Source: Pseudomonadota bacterium (GTDB lineage: Bacteria > Pseudomonadota > Alphaproteobacteria > Acetobacterales > Acetobacteraceae). Taken from it: a stretch of 44,844 nt of DNA. Below are positions 25,883-34,164 of the stretch, in pieces. Numbering within the stretch: position 1 is the stretch's first letter; each line of letters opens with the position of its first letter. The stretch is from contig JAJZFB010000017.1 in NCBI GenBank assembly GCA_021805545.1, positions 1-44,844 on the forward strand, given 5' to 3'. The notes under the pieces were generated by a model, which saw only the letters and a program-made list of their open reading frames with translations, searched no databases and was not told the DNA's origin. The translations under genes and the position numbers were made by a program.

Positions 25883-28179
25883 GCGCTTCGCCTTGTGCTG
25901 AGCAAGGCGCTGCACAGCAGGACCAGAAAAGTGCCAATGGCGACGGTGCGGCCAATATCGTGCAGCACGGGGATGCGCGAGAAGGAGAGCAGCCCGTAAG
26001 CCGCCACGGTGCAAAAATTGGCCAGCACAATGGCGGCGGCGGCACGCGGCCATTCCGCCGTGCCGGGACGGGTAGTGGCAAAAAACAGGCAGTAATTGGA
26101 GCCAATGGCGATGATGAGCAGAAACCCCGCCACCATGAAGATGGAGAGCTTGGCACCCCCCAGCGTGAGCAGTGCGGCGGTAAGCAGCACAGCCACAGCC
26201 AGCGGTGCCGCCACAGCCAGCACAGCCCGCCAGGCACGCAGGCCCAGCCAGAGCAGCAGCAGAATGGCCAAGCTGCCCGCAACGGCCAATGTTACAGCCT
26301 GGGCCTGGAAGTTTTGCAGCAAGCCCGTGGCAGCCTGGCCAAGATTGGTAAACTGCGCGCCCACGGCGGCAAGGGCATGGGCAATGGCCGCGGGATCGCG
26401 CACGCCAGAGAGTGGCGCCATGACCATCCAGCCCCGCCCGGCCTTGTTGAGCAGCGAGGAGACTTGCAGCGCCAGCGCCGGGGGCAAGCTGGCTTGGGTG
26501 AGCAGCGGCGCGGCGCGGGCCGCCGCTACGGCGGTGAAAAAGGGCTGGAATGCCTGGATATTGAACGGCAGCCCCGCGGCGGCCTGGGTAAAGCGCGCCC
26601 GCAGCGTGGCATCGTCCGGCAAGGCCTGTTGGCGCGCGCGCTGGGTTTGCGCGCTGGGCAGAATGGCGCTGGGCAGGCTGTAACCGCCCAGCTTGCCTGC
26701 CGCCACCAAAGCATCCAGCACCGGCGCCACGGCCTGGCTGCGCTGCAAGCCCTGCTGCACGCTGGCCGCCGGAATAAGCGCGAAATAACGCTGGCCATGC
26801 AGGCCAAGCCCGGCGCGCAAACTGGCATCCAGCCGCTGCTGCGCGGCCGGTATGGGGCTGAGGTCGAGCAGGTTGGAATCCCACATGCCGCCACGGTGCA
26901 GGGCAAGGGCGGCGATGGCGGCAAGGGCCGCCAACCCCAGAACAGCGTGGCCCGTGCGTTTATGGCGCTGCAACATTGCGATGGGCCGGGCCAAGGGCGC
27001 CGCCCCAACGGCAAAAAAATGCCCCGGCATAAGCAGCGGCAGCACAAAGCGCGTGGTGGCGGCAGCCCCCGCCAGCCCGGCGATGGAAAACAGCCCAAGC
27101 TGCGCGAAGCCGATGAAGCTGGAGAACAGCATGGCGCAGAACCCGGCCATGGAGGTAAGCGCCCCCAGCCGCAGCGTGGGCCAGATGCGCGCGAGCGCCG
27201 CAGCCGGGGCCTCGCCCTGCTTTGCCTGGGTGAAGAGGTAAACCGCGTAATCCAGCGATTCACCCATGAGCGTGACGCCAAAACCCAGCGTGATGCCATG
27301 CACGAAGCCAAATGCCAGCGACACGGCGGCGGTAGCCGCCAGCCCGCCGGTGAGTATAGGCAGCAGCCCCAGCAGCAGCATGCGCGGCGAGCGGTAGGCA
27401 AACAGCAGCAGCGCCGCAGCGCCCAGAAGTGCGAGCGCCGAGAGGCGGGAGACATCCTGCCTGGTGGTATCGCGGCTCTGCACGGCGAACACGCCAGGGC
27501 CGCTCATTTGCAGCATTGCGCCCCCTGCCCCTGGCACGGCCTGTAATGCCTTGGCGAAAGCGGCGCGCACGGCATCTTGCGCCCGCTGCTGGGCATCCAG
27601 GTTAAAACCAGGCGCTTTTGTGTGAACCAGCAGCAGGGCGGCGCTGCCATTGGGCTGCATCCACACGCCATCGCGCATGGCGGGGGCGGGCATGGAAAAA
27701 CCGTTAAGCAAAGCCTGCATCGCGCCCGTGGGATCGGCGGACAGGCCTTGGCCTACCGCCAGCCCAAGCGGCGAGCTGAGCTGGGCCAGATCGTTCCGTA
27801 AAGCGTTACGCAAGCCAGCGGTGGATAAATCCGGCGCGGTGAGCAGATAGCGGTTATTCCAGAAATAATCCTGCATGCCGGTAAACGAACCCGGGCCGCC
27901 ATTCAGCACGTCGAGAAATTCTGGCTGTTGCCGCAGGCGCCCGGCGAGGCTCTGGCTGAGTGCTGCCAAAACCGGCGCGGGCGCGCCGGAGAGCGAGAGC
28001 AGCAGAATATGCGCGGCAGCACCGCCATTGACCTGCTCCACCAGCAGGCGCTGGGCGGGGCTGCCGGCGCGGGGCAGAAAATCGCCCATATCCGTGCGGT
28101 AGCTGGTGCGCGCGGCAATTACGGCGCAGCCGGCAAGCAGCGCCAGCCACAAGCCGAGAATAAGCGGCTTACGGCGCAT
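25879..28179 (-). CDS. MMPL/RND-type exporter (ApeM-like)
   Basis: 766 residues with the RND/MMPL double layout: one helix, a large periplasmic loop (about residues 30-230), five or six helices, a second loop (about 420-610) and a second helix bundle. Predicted to be an inner-membrane, proton-driven exporter of the lipid-linked aryl polyene toward the outer membrane. Helix-rich blocks such as LGFGVTLMGESLDYAVYLFTQ contain the Asp expected in the proton path. It is the standard exporter of aryl polyene clusters, followed here by the hydrolase gene. Its start overlaps the LolA-like gene by 11 bases. Confidence 0.9.
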   Translation of the reverse strand: MRRKPLILGLWLALLAGCAVIAARTSYRTDMGDFLPRAGSPAQRLLVEQVNGGAAAHILLLSLSGAPAPVLAALSQSLAGRLRQQPEFLDVLNGGPGSFTGMQDYFWNNRYLLTAPDLSTAGLRNALRNDLAQLSSPLGLAVGQGLSADPTGAMQALLNGFSMPAPAMRDGVWMQPNGSAALLLVHTKAPGFNLDAQQRAQDAVRAAFAKALQAVPGAGGAMLQMSGPGVFAVQSRDTTRQDVSRLSALALLGAAALLLFAYRSPRMLLLGLLPILTGGLAATAAVSLAFGFVHGITLGFGVTLMGESLDYAVYLFTQAKQGEAPAAALARIWPTLRLGALTSMAGFCAMLFSSFIGFAQLGLFSIAGLAGAAATTRFVLPLLMPGHFFAVGAAPLARPIAMLQRHKRTGHAVLGLAALAAIAALALHRGGMWDSNLLDLSPIPAAQQRLDASLRAGLGLHGQRYFALIPAASVQQGLQRSQAVAPVLDALVAAGKLGGYSLPSAILPSAQTQRARQQALPDDATLRARFTQAAAGLPFNIQAFQPFFTAVAAARAAPLLTQASLPPALALQVSSLLNKAGRGWMVMAPLSGVRDPAAIAHALAAVGAQFTNLGQAATGLLQNFQAQAVTLAVAGSLAILLLLWLGLRAWRAVLAVAAPLAVAVLLTAALLTLGGAKLSIFMVAGFLLIIAIGSNYCLFFATTRPGTAEWPRAAAAIVLANFCTVAAYGLLSFSRIPVLHDIGRTVAIGTFLVLLCSALLSTRRSA

Positions 28180-28759
28180 GGGCCCTGGCGGGGCGGATGC
28201 TCATGCGGGATTCGGCGCCATCGGTGCTAAGTGTATCAATAGACGTAACCTGCCCCTGGCTGCCGCCAATGGCGACGGATTGCACAAACGCGGCCAAGGC
28301 GGGGTTGCGCGGCACCAGCCGCAACCGCCAGGCGGCGGCGCTGCCGGTAAGGGTAAGGCTGTAATAGCGTTGCAGCGCGGGCAGATCGCCCGCCAGCGTG
28401 CCGCGTATGGCCTCCACCAGCCCGGCGATACGCGGGTCTTCATCCAGCGCGAACTGGCGCGTGGCCCCGCCCTCCATCAGCGTTACCTGGCCGTTGCGCA
28501 GTGTGAACAGCGAGGATACGGGGGTTGCGGTCTGCTTGCTGAGATAACCCGGCGCCACATAGGTAAGCGTGCCCATGCTGATAAGCGGGGCGCTGAGCAC
28601 GGGCGATGTATCACGCTCGGTAAAGCTGGCCGTGGCGCTGCGGGTAGCGGCAAGGGCGGCCATAAGCTGGGGCAGGCCCCAGCCGGGTTTGGCCTGGGCG
28701 GTTAGGGCCAGCAGCCCAAGCAAAACCGCGCGGCGGCGCAGGCTAAGCCCAGAAATCAT
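28169..28759 (-). CDS. LolA-like periplasmic lipid carrier (ApeL-like)
   Basis: 196 residues. An N-terminal signal peptide (RRRAVLLGLLALTAQA) with cleavage near AQA-KPG predicts a periplasmic protein. The mature part has the LolA-type opening (LPQLMAALAATRSATASFTE) and short beta strands of the half-barrel. In aryl polyene clusters this protein is thought to ferry the lipid-like product across the periplasm with the MMPL exporter. It overlaps the acyltransferase gene by 17 bases and the exporter gene by 11. Confidence 0.85.
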   Translation of the reverse strand: MISGLSLRRRAVLLGLLALTAQAKPGWGLPQLMAALAATRSATASFTERDTSPVLSAPLISMGTLTYVAPGYLSKQTATPVSSLFTLRNGQVTLMEGGATRQFALDEDPRIAGLVEAIRGTLAGDLPALQRYYSLTLTGSAAAWRLRLVPRNPALAAFVQSVAIGGSQGQVTSIDTLSTDGAESRMSIRPARAHAP

Positions 28760-29651
28760 GGAAATTAAACCAGTTATACGGCGCCTCGCGGCAATAATGC
28801 TCTACCCGCGCCACGTAGCGGGACATGGTCTCCTCAATCCAGCCCTGCATATTGGCCGGGCGCGCGGCCGGGGCCGCGGCCAGCAGCTCGAAATGCAGCT
28901 CGTAGCGCCTGCCGCCGCGGTACAGCCCGGCCATGAACACCACCGGGCGCTGCAGCATGGCGGCCACACGGAACGGGCCTTGCGGGAAGGCTGCCGGGGC
29001 ACCGAGAAAATCCATGCGCCGCATGTCGTGGCCATCGAGGTTACGGTCCGCCAGCACGCCGATGAAATGGCCCGCGCGCAAGCGCTCCGCCACGGCGATG
29101 AGCGAGCCGGCCCGGCCCAGCCCGATGACCTCGGTGGCGAGGCTGGGGTTGATGGCGGCCAGGGCGGCGCGGATTTTCTGCGCGTTTTCCTCGTACATCA
29201 GCAGCGAAATGGGCAAATCGCGCCTGCGCCGCCGGCCAAGGGCGCGCGCCACCTCAAAACTGCCGAGATGCGCGCCAAAGAGCAGGCAGCCGCCGCCCTG
29301 GGCCTCGATGGCGTGCAGAATTTCGTCGCCATGCACCTCGATCTCGAACGCAGCGCTCTCATCGTTGAGGAGAAAAACGCGGTCCAGCAGGCAGCGGGCA
29401 AAAGTGAGAAAATGGGTGAAACGCTGGGCAAAGCCAGGGGCGGCGCCCCGCACGCGGGCAAGGTAGGCGCGCGAGGCGCGGCTGGCGGCGGGGCATAAGA
29501 AGCTGAAATACAGCACCAGCGGGTAGAGCAATAGCCGGGCGGCGGGGCGGCCCAGGCACCGCGCCACCCATACCCCAAAGCGCAGCAACGGCAGCGAGCC
29601 GCGCTCTGGCCTGCGTGCCCATTCCTGCAAGCGGGCGGCTTCCTGCGTCAT
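28743..29651 (-). CDS. lipid A biosynthesis-type acyltransferase (ApeK-like)
   Basis: 302 residues. Member of the LpxL/HtrB lysophospholipid acyltransferase-like family; in this setting it should join the aryl polyene chain to a lipid or sugar-lipid core. The HX4E motif is GAHLGSFEVA. FIGVLADRN and FPQGPFRVAAM form the rest of the acceptor site. An N-terminal hydrophobic stretch (LLLYPLVLYFSFL) suggests inner-membrane anchoring. It follows the small dehydratase gene by ATGA; the glycosyltransferase usually found at this point is absent. Confidence 0.88.
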   Translation of the reverse strand: MTQEAARLQEWARRPERGSLPLLRFGVWVARCLGRPAARLLLYPLVLYFSFLCPAASRASRAYLARVRGAAPGFAQRFTHFLTFARCLLDRVFLLNDESAAFEIEVHGDEILHAIEAQGGGCLLFGAHLGSFEVARALGRRRRRDLPISLLMYEENAQKIRAALAAINPSLATEVIGLGRAGSLIAVAERLRAGHFIGVLADRNLDGHDMRRMDFLGAPAAFPQGPFRVAAMLQRPVVFMAGLYRGGRRYELHFELLAAAPAARPANMQGWIEETMSRYVARVEHYCREAPYNWFNFHDFWA

Positions 29652-29944
29652 GTGGTGCCCTCAGGGGCCAGCGTGCCTGAAAGGATAAGCCCCGCGGCGG
29701 CGGTGCATTCAAAACGGTATGGCGCGCCCTCGCCACCCTGCCAGCGTAGCAGCAGCGCCGTGCCATGGGCGGCGGGGCAAAGAAATTTTACACCACGCAG
29801 GGCAAGCGGAAACGGCGGGCCGATGGCGGCCAGCACGGCATCGAGCAGCAGCGCGCCGGGGATGATGGGCCGGCCAGGGAAATGCCCGGCGGCGCTGGGG
29901 TGGTCCGCAGGTATGTGCAAACGCCGCTCGTGCCAGATGCTCAT
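29648..29944 (-). CDS. small FabZ-like 3-hydroxyacyl-ACP dehydratase (ApeI-like)
   Basis: 98 residues, a single hotdog domain. The FabZ-type active-site loop GHFPGRPIIPGALLLD (His21) is well conserved. Likely heterodimer partner or second dehydratase in the elongation cycle. It begins at ATG 29944, overlapping the ligase stop, and ends overlapping the acyltransferase start, both as ATGA. Its short length agrees with the E. coli ApeI type rather than with FabZ (about 150 residues). Confidence 0.88.
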   Translation of the reverse strand: MSIWHERRLHIPADHPSAAGHFPGRPIIPGALLLDAVLAAIGPPFPLALRGVKFLCPAAHGTALLLRWQGGEGAPYRFECTAAAGLILSGTLAPEGTT

Positions 29945-31248
29945 GGCGCCGCCTGGGCAATAAGGCGCAGCAAATCCGCCCTTGGCAGCTTGCCCAGCGC
30001 GTTGCGCGGCAATGCCTCCACCAGCAGGAGTGGACGCGGCAGAAAAGCGGGGTCCAGGCGCTGGCGCAAAGCGGCCCGCAGGCTGGCGCGTGTATGGCCG
30101 GGTGCCACTGCCAGCACGGCCAGCCGGGCCACGCCGCCTTTTGGCGCCTCGCCCATGATGAACACGCCGTCGCGCACGCCGGGGATGGAGAGAAGCTGAT
30201 GGTTGAGAAAAGCGAGCGAACTGCGCTTGCCCGCCACATCTATAAGGTCCGCATTGCGGCCGCCAAGGGTGAAATGCGCCGGGCCGGTAAGGGTAATGGC
30301 ATCGTGCAGCAGGTTTGGCCCGGCCACGGCGGGGCCGGAGACCCAGGTGCCGAGCGCGTCCTGATGCAGCGCGGCGCCTTCGAAGCAATGCCACTCCTGC
30401 TCGTGCGCGGTGCGGCGCGTGGCAATCTGCCCGGCCTCGGTGCAGCCGTAAATTTCGATGAGCCGGGCGCCAAAACGGGCCTCGGCCTCCGCCGCCAGCG
30501 CTGGCGCGAGCGGCGCCGTGGCGGAGAGGATGAGGCTGGCGGGCGGCAGCGCATCTGGCTCGCTCAGCAATGCGCGCAGATGCACCGGCGTGGTGACCAG
30601 GATGCGCGGCGGGGGCGCGGCCGCCAGCGCGGCGCGTATATCCGCCGGGTAAAGCGGCCAGCCGGATTCGATGGTGAGCCCGTGCAGCAGGCCAAACAGG
30701 ATGATGGACTCCAGCCCATAGGAATGCTGATGCGGCACCGTGGCGACGATACTGCCGCCCGCAAGCTGTGTGTACGCCCCCAGCCGCGTGGCGGCGGCTT
30801 GCGCGCTATGGCGCAGCGTGCCCCAGTTTTTGGCGGCGGGCTGGGGTTTGCCGGTGGAACCTGACGTAAACAGGATGACGGCGGGCTGCTCATCATCCAG
30901 CGCGAACGGGTCTGGCGCCGGGCCGGAATACGGTAAATCCTGCGGGTAGGCCAAGCCCGGCAGGTCTGGCATGGCGCCATCGGCAAGGGCGTATAAATCC
31001 GGGTAGTCCCGCGCCAGGGCGGCCAGGGCGGCGGGCACGTTGGCGGCGGGCAGCAGCGTAACCTGGCGGCGGCGCAGCGCGGCGGCGAGCCCGACGGCGA
31101 AGCGGTAACGGTCCGTGCAGAGATTGACCATATGCCCGGCAGCGGGCAGGCGCGCGGCCAGGGCGGCTGCATCGCGCCGGAACCGCGCCGGCGCCACCGC
31201 CTGGCCGGCATGGCGGGCAATGGCGGCAGTGAAAACGGCCTGGCTCAC
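29941..31248 (-). CDS. AMP-forming acyl/aryl-ACP synthetase (ApeH-like)
   Basis: 435 residues from a GTG at 31248, which has GGAG ten bases upstream and lies four bases after the COG4648 gene's stop. ANL-superfamily adenylating enzyme expected to activate the aromatic starter acid (a hydroxybenzoic- or cinnamic-type acid in known clusters) and load it on the ACP. The P-loop-like motif is ILFTSGSTGKPQPAAK, the A5-type motif is EIYGCTEAGQIATR, and the catalytic Lys of the C-terminal domain lies in RNALGKLPR. Shorter than general fatty acyl-CoA ligases, as usual for this group. A reading up to 31482 would overlap the membrane protein gene and is rejected. Confidence 0.87.
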   Translation of the reverse strand: MSQAVFTAAIARHAGQAVAPARFRRDAAALAARLPAAGHMVNLCTDRYRFAVGLAAALRRRQVTLLPAANVPAALAALARDYPDLYALADGAMPDLPGLAYPQDLPYSGPAPDPFALDDEQPAVILFTSGSTGKPQPAAKNWGTLRHSAQAAATRLGAYTQLAGGSIVATVPHQHSYGLESIILFGLLHGLTIESGWPLYPADIRAALAAAPPPRILVTTPVHLRALLSEPDALPPASLILSATAPLAPALAAEAEARFGARLIEIYGCTEAGQIATRRTAHEQEWHCFEGAALHQDALGTWVSGPAVAGPNLLHDAITLTGPAHFTLGGRNADLIDVAGKRSSLAFLNHQLLSIPGVRDGVFIMGEAPKGGVARLAVLAVAPGHTRASLRAALRQRLDPAFLPRPLLLVEALPRNALGKLPRADLLRLIAQAAP

Positions 31249-31252
31249 GCGG

Positions 31253-31810
31253 TTATGGCTCCAGGGCCGGTTTAACGGCGCGGGGCATGGCCTCGCCCAC
31301 CATGCGCATGATAACGGCGAGGGATTCGCGTGGCGGGTTTTCCAGCACGCGCCGCCGCACCGCGTATTCCACCGCGAACATGGCGGCGACCAGCGGAAGA
31401 TCGAGAATATTGACGAAGAAGGACCACACCACCAGCGGGGCGAAGCAGAACAGCGCGATGGATGTGATGAGCTGCGCGGCAAAGAACAGCACCCAGGCGA
31501 TGGTGACCTTGCGCGTATAGGCCGTGGTTTCGGGCGTCAGCCCGTGCATGCGCCGCACCATGGCGGTGATGAGCGGCTCGCGCCCTGGCCGCAGCGTGAG
31601 GGCAAACACGGTGAGCAGGCTGGCGTAAATGCCCCAATGCGTCAGCGCCGAGACGCTGACGAAGCCCAGCTTGGCCACCGCGCCCAGCCCGGCATGCAGC
31701 CCCAGCGGCACATGCCGGGTGAACATGATGACGAGATGCGACAGAACAGGCACCACGAGAATGGCCAGGATGCTGACGGACGGCGCGCTTTTGCCCGGTG
31801 CGGCGCGCAT
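31253..31810 (-). CDS. COG4648-type inner-membrane protein (ApeG-like)
   Basis: 185 residues with four or five predicted transmembrane segments (SILAILVVPVLSHLVIMF, WGIYASLLTVFALTL, IAWVLFFAAQLITSIALFCF, LVVWSFFVNILDLPLVAAMF). Conserved in aryl polyene and xanthomonadin-type clusters, function not established; an accessory role in membrane transfer or complex assembly is likely. It begins immediately after the ACP stop (TAA then ATG) and is followed by the ligase gene. Confidence 0.85.
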   Translation of the reverse strand: MRAAPGKSAPSVSILAILVVPVLSHLVIMFTRHVPLGLHAGLGAVAKLGFVSVSALTHWGIYASLLTVFALTLRPGREPLITAMVRRMHGLTPETTAYTRKVTIAWVLFFAAQLITSIALFCFAPLVVWSFFVNILDLPLVAAMFAVEYAVRRRVLENPPRESLAVIMRMVGEAMPRAVKPALEP

Positions 31811-32092
31811 TTATACCTGCCGATGCCCCTGGATGTAGGCGGACAGGCTGCGCAGGGAGTGGAAAATCTCGGTGTTATTCCCCGCATCGGCGCGCAATTT
31901 AACACCATAACGCTGCGAGACGGTGAGTGAGATTTCCAGCATGTCTATCGAGTCGAGCCCCAGCCCTTCATCGCCGTACAGCAACCCGTCCGGGCCGATT
32001 TCATCTGGCGCCAGGTCGAGATTCAGGGTTTCAACAATAAGTTGTGCCAGAGCGGCTTCTTCGGCGGTTTGAGTCATGCTGGCGGCGGTCAT
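31811..32092 (-). CDS. acyl carrier protein (ApeF-like)
   Basis: 93 residues. The phosphopantetheine attachment site is GLGLDSIDMLE (Ser48), inside the aryl-polyene subtype signature LDSIDMLEISLTVSQRYGV. The C-terminal SLRSLSAYIQGH also recalls ApeF-type carriers. This is the only ACP in the cluster; E. coli-type clusters have two. The start may be the ATG at 32092 or the one at 32077; neither has a clear ribosome site. As first gene it marks the upstream edge of the operon, and a promoter should lie just above it, but none is convincing. Confidence 0.88.
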   Translation of the reverse strand: MTAASMTQTAEEAALAQLIVETLNLDLAPDEIGPDGLLYGDEGLGLDSIDMLEISLTVSQRYGVKLRADAGNNTEIFHSLRSLSAYIQGHRQV

Positions 32093-32260
32093 GCGGCCAC
32101 ATTACCGGGCTGGCCAGCGCGGGCCAAGGCAAATCGGCTGACGGAACAGAGAGAAGCGGTCAAACTTGGTCCTTCCAGGCTTTGTGATGATGTAGCAGGC
32201 CAGGGCGGCGGTGCAAGCTGGCGCTGGTTACGGCCGCATGAAGCCCAGGCAAGCTGGTGT

Positions 32261-32350
32261 TCAACCGTTTCGTTTGAAGTAATTACGCGGCGAGCGGCCC
32301 AGCGTGCGCTTGAACATGGCGGTGGCAGGCCGCCGGGGAGACCATTGCCC
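32261..32350 (-). pseudogene. possible AraC-family regulator C-terminal fragment
   Basis: The minus-strand frame reads ATAMFKRTLGRSPRNYFKRNG then TGA at 32263-32261 (positions 32261-32325 hold the key part). F-K-R-x-x-G-x-S-P-x-x-Y is the ending of the AraC/XylS second helix-turn-helix. Upstream, similarity is lost within about 30 residues. Too short to be certain; it may once have regulated the adjacent operon. Confidence 0.35.
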
Positions 32351-32511
32351 AGCGCGATGAGCGGGCGCTGCACATCCTCGTAAAATCCAACCCTGGTGTT
32401 GCATACCCTGGCGCCTTTGGCCCAGTTGCATAAATTTTTGGCCTTATGGCGGCTTCCTGGGCGCGATGACTTGAGATGTGGTGTTCAGTTATACGCAAGA
32501 CAGCCGGGTGA

Positions 32512-32664
32512 GAGAGAAACCGGAAAACGTCAACCGTGCGTTCGCGTGTCGCGCATGTCATCGGCATGATCAAGCTGAAGTTTGGATACTCCAAGGTGCG
32601 GTATAGTGGCCCAGAGAAGAACGCCAACCGGCTGTTCGCTATCTGCCGGCTGACAAATTCGTAG
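32512..32664 (+). pseudogene. IS5-family transposase remnant (C-terminal)
   Basis: Frame 32512-32664, bounded upstream by TGA and ending in TAG, encodes 50 residues. It contains VRSRVAHVIGMIKLKFGYSK, VRYSGPEKNANRLFAICRL and TNS, matching the C-terminal DDE-E region of IS5-type transposases (R-x-R-V-E-H-x-x-G-x-I-K, then K-V-R-Y-x-G-x-x-K-N). The catalytic Glu of the usual VEH is replaced by Ala (VAH). The rest of the transposase and clear terminal repeats are missing, so the element is dead. Confidence 0.8.
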
Positions 32665-32933
32665 ATTCTGCGGCATCGATTCGGGGCAGCTTAGGATCAT
32701 TGCGGCCAAATCAAAGAAAAATACGCATTATTAGGAGAAAACTCACAAAATCCAGGAAATTTTCCACAAGATTACAGTCGGAACAAACGCACAAACCTCA
32801 TACACAGAGGGTCTCTAGGCCAATTATGAGACAATAACCGACCGTAAATTCACAATCCCTCTCTGGGGAGGGGAGTAAGTAAGTTGGCCTGACAATTCCG
32901 CTAAATCCTGAGGATTAAGTCGAATAATGTACA

Positions 32934-33908
32934 TTAGATATTCAATGCATTGAACAAAAATCGGCGGCATTCTTGGACTATTTCCTGATCTTCAGGCGCA
33001 TTGACGCCCATGAAGCCGCCGTGAGGGCTCGCTTCTGAAATGTGCAACTCCGCTTGAATGCCCTTTCGTCGCAGGGCGCGATGCATCAGTACAGTATCGG
33101 ACAGGAACAGGTCACGGGTACCAGAAGTCAGGATGGTCGGCGGCCAGTTGCTTACATCACCGTATATAGGGGATACGAATGGGTCCTTCGGATCATGCTG
33201 CCCGAGATAGGATGCGGGGCCGCTCTCGGCACCGCCATAGAGATTAACGTCCAGATATTTGTTGGTGTGATAACTGTCGCTGGTGCGAGCCAGGTCGAGA
33301 GCGGGCGTCTGGAGGACAAGCGCGCACGGTAATGGCAGACCGGCCGCACGTGCCCGGTGGGTAGTCGCGGCAGCGAGATTGCCACCCGCAGAAGCCCCTC
33401 CTACCACGAGTGCCGAAGGCTTAAAACGCTTTAGCACTTCGGCGTAAGCGGCAACGCAGTCATCTAGCGGCGCGGGATAGGGATGGGTGGGCGCGAGCCG
33501 ATAATCGACCGAGAACACCGAAATGCCATAGTCCATCATTTTTATCTTCGCGAGAAGCTCGCACATCTTGCCGCCGCCGCTGATGAAACCACCCCCGTGG
33601 ATGTCCATGAACGCGACTTCAGCACGGCGCCCATTGGCGTTTAGCGGCTTCATGTGGAGAAGTTTTGCTCCGCTCTGCAGAGCGATTGACTCGCTTATCC
33701 CATCGAAATTCGCAGCCAGAGGACCCAAAAAGCCTATCGCAGCCTGCTCCATTGTGGTTTGGCTTGGCGCTTCCGCTCCGGTGCGCGCCATTGCCGCAAT
33801 TCGCTCTCCCGCAGCCGCAAGATAGGCTTGACCTTGGGGGCTGAGTGACTTTGGAACTGGAATTACCTGCGCCGGTAGCCGTAGTCCGGTGTCCACATCT
33901 TGCACCAT
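32934..33908 (-). CDS. alpha/beta hydrolase, hormone-sensitive-lipase family (esterase)
   Basis: 324 residues. Carboxylic-ester hydrolase of bacterial family IV: HGGG oxyanion motif at 104-107 (FMDIHGGGFISGGG), nucleophile Ser173 in VGGASAGGN, Asp266 in GTRDLFLSD and His296 in SPHGGFM. No signal peptide. Composition is somewhat less GC-rich than the polyene cluster, and it is separated from it by the remnant-rich region, so it need not be related. No co-oriented neighbour within 200 bases. Physiological substrate unknown. Confidence 0.92.
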   Translation of the reverse strand: MVQDVDTGLRLPAQVIPVPKSLSPQGQAYLAAAGERIAAMARTGAEAPSQTTMEQAAIGFLGPLAANFDGISESIALQSGAKLLHMKPLNANGRRAEVAFMDIHGGGFISGGGKMCELLAKIKMMDYGISVFSVDYRLAPTHPYPAPLDDCVAAYAEVLKRFKPSALVVGGASAGGNLAAATTHRARAAGLPLPCALVLQTPALDLARTSDSYHTNKYLDVNLYGGAESGPASYLGQHDPKDPFVSPIYGDVSNWPPTILTSGTRDLFLSDTVLMHRALRRKGIQAELHISEASPHGGFMGVNAPEDQEIVQECRRFLFNALNI

Positions 33909-34164
33909 TACTTACGCGCTCCGAGTGCCATCAAACGCGCCGGGATTCCGGCGGCTGCAAGGGCAAGAGCAGTGGCATGCTGTCCCGCCTAGTGCGTTTA
34001 CTCATCGACACCGCCCCAGGCTCAATTTCCCGCAAACGGGCGCTGGGCGTAGACTCGCTGCTCAACCCTAGACGCCGCAAAACCGAAGTCAAGACGAAAA
34101 ACGCTTTTGTTATTTGATTCGAACTGTCCGTCGTCAAAACATTTGGCACAATTCGCGGCGTACA

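Larger units (their letters stand above)
32093..32933. other. 841-base region with remnant genes upstream of the polyene operon
   Basis: No intact gene. It contains an AraC-like C-terminal fragment (minus, 32261-32350), an 18-base sequence shared with element E3 (32461-32478), an IS5-type transposase C-terminus (plus, 32512-32664) and then AT-richer DNA (32665-32933) with no recognised gene. The GC content changes abruptly near 32660, consistent with a patchwork of insertion and deletion events. Confidence 0.6.

Noticed and set aside
25238-26884. Long frame that would fuse the hydrolase with 334 upstream residues
   Set aside because: The extension is read out of frame through the MMPL exporter; the hydrolase has its own ATGA-coupled start at 25882.
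33909-34164. Possible small gene between the esterase and the regulator
   Set aside because: Frames on both strands (72 and 90 residues) lack ribosome sites and family resemblance; composition suggests non-coding or decayed DNA.
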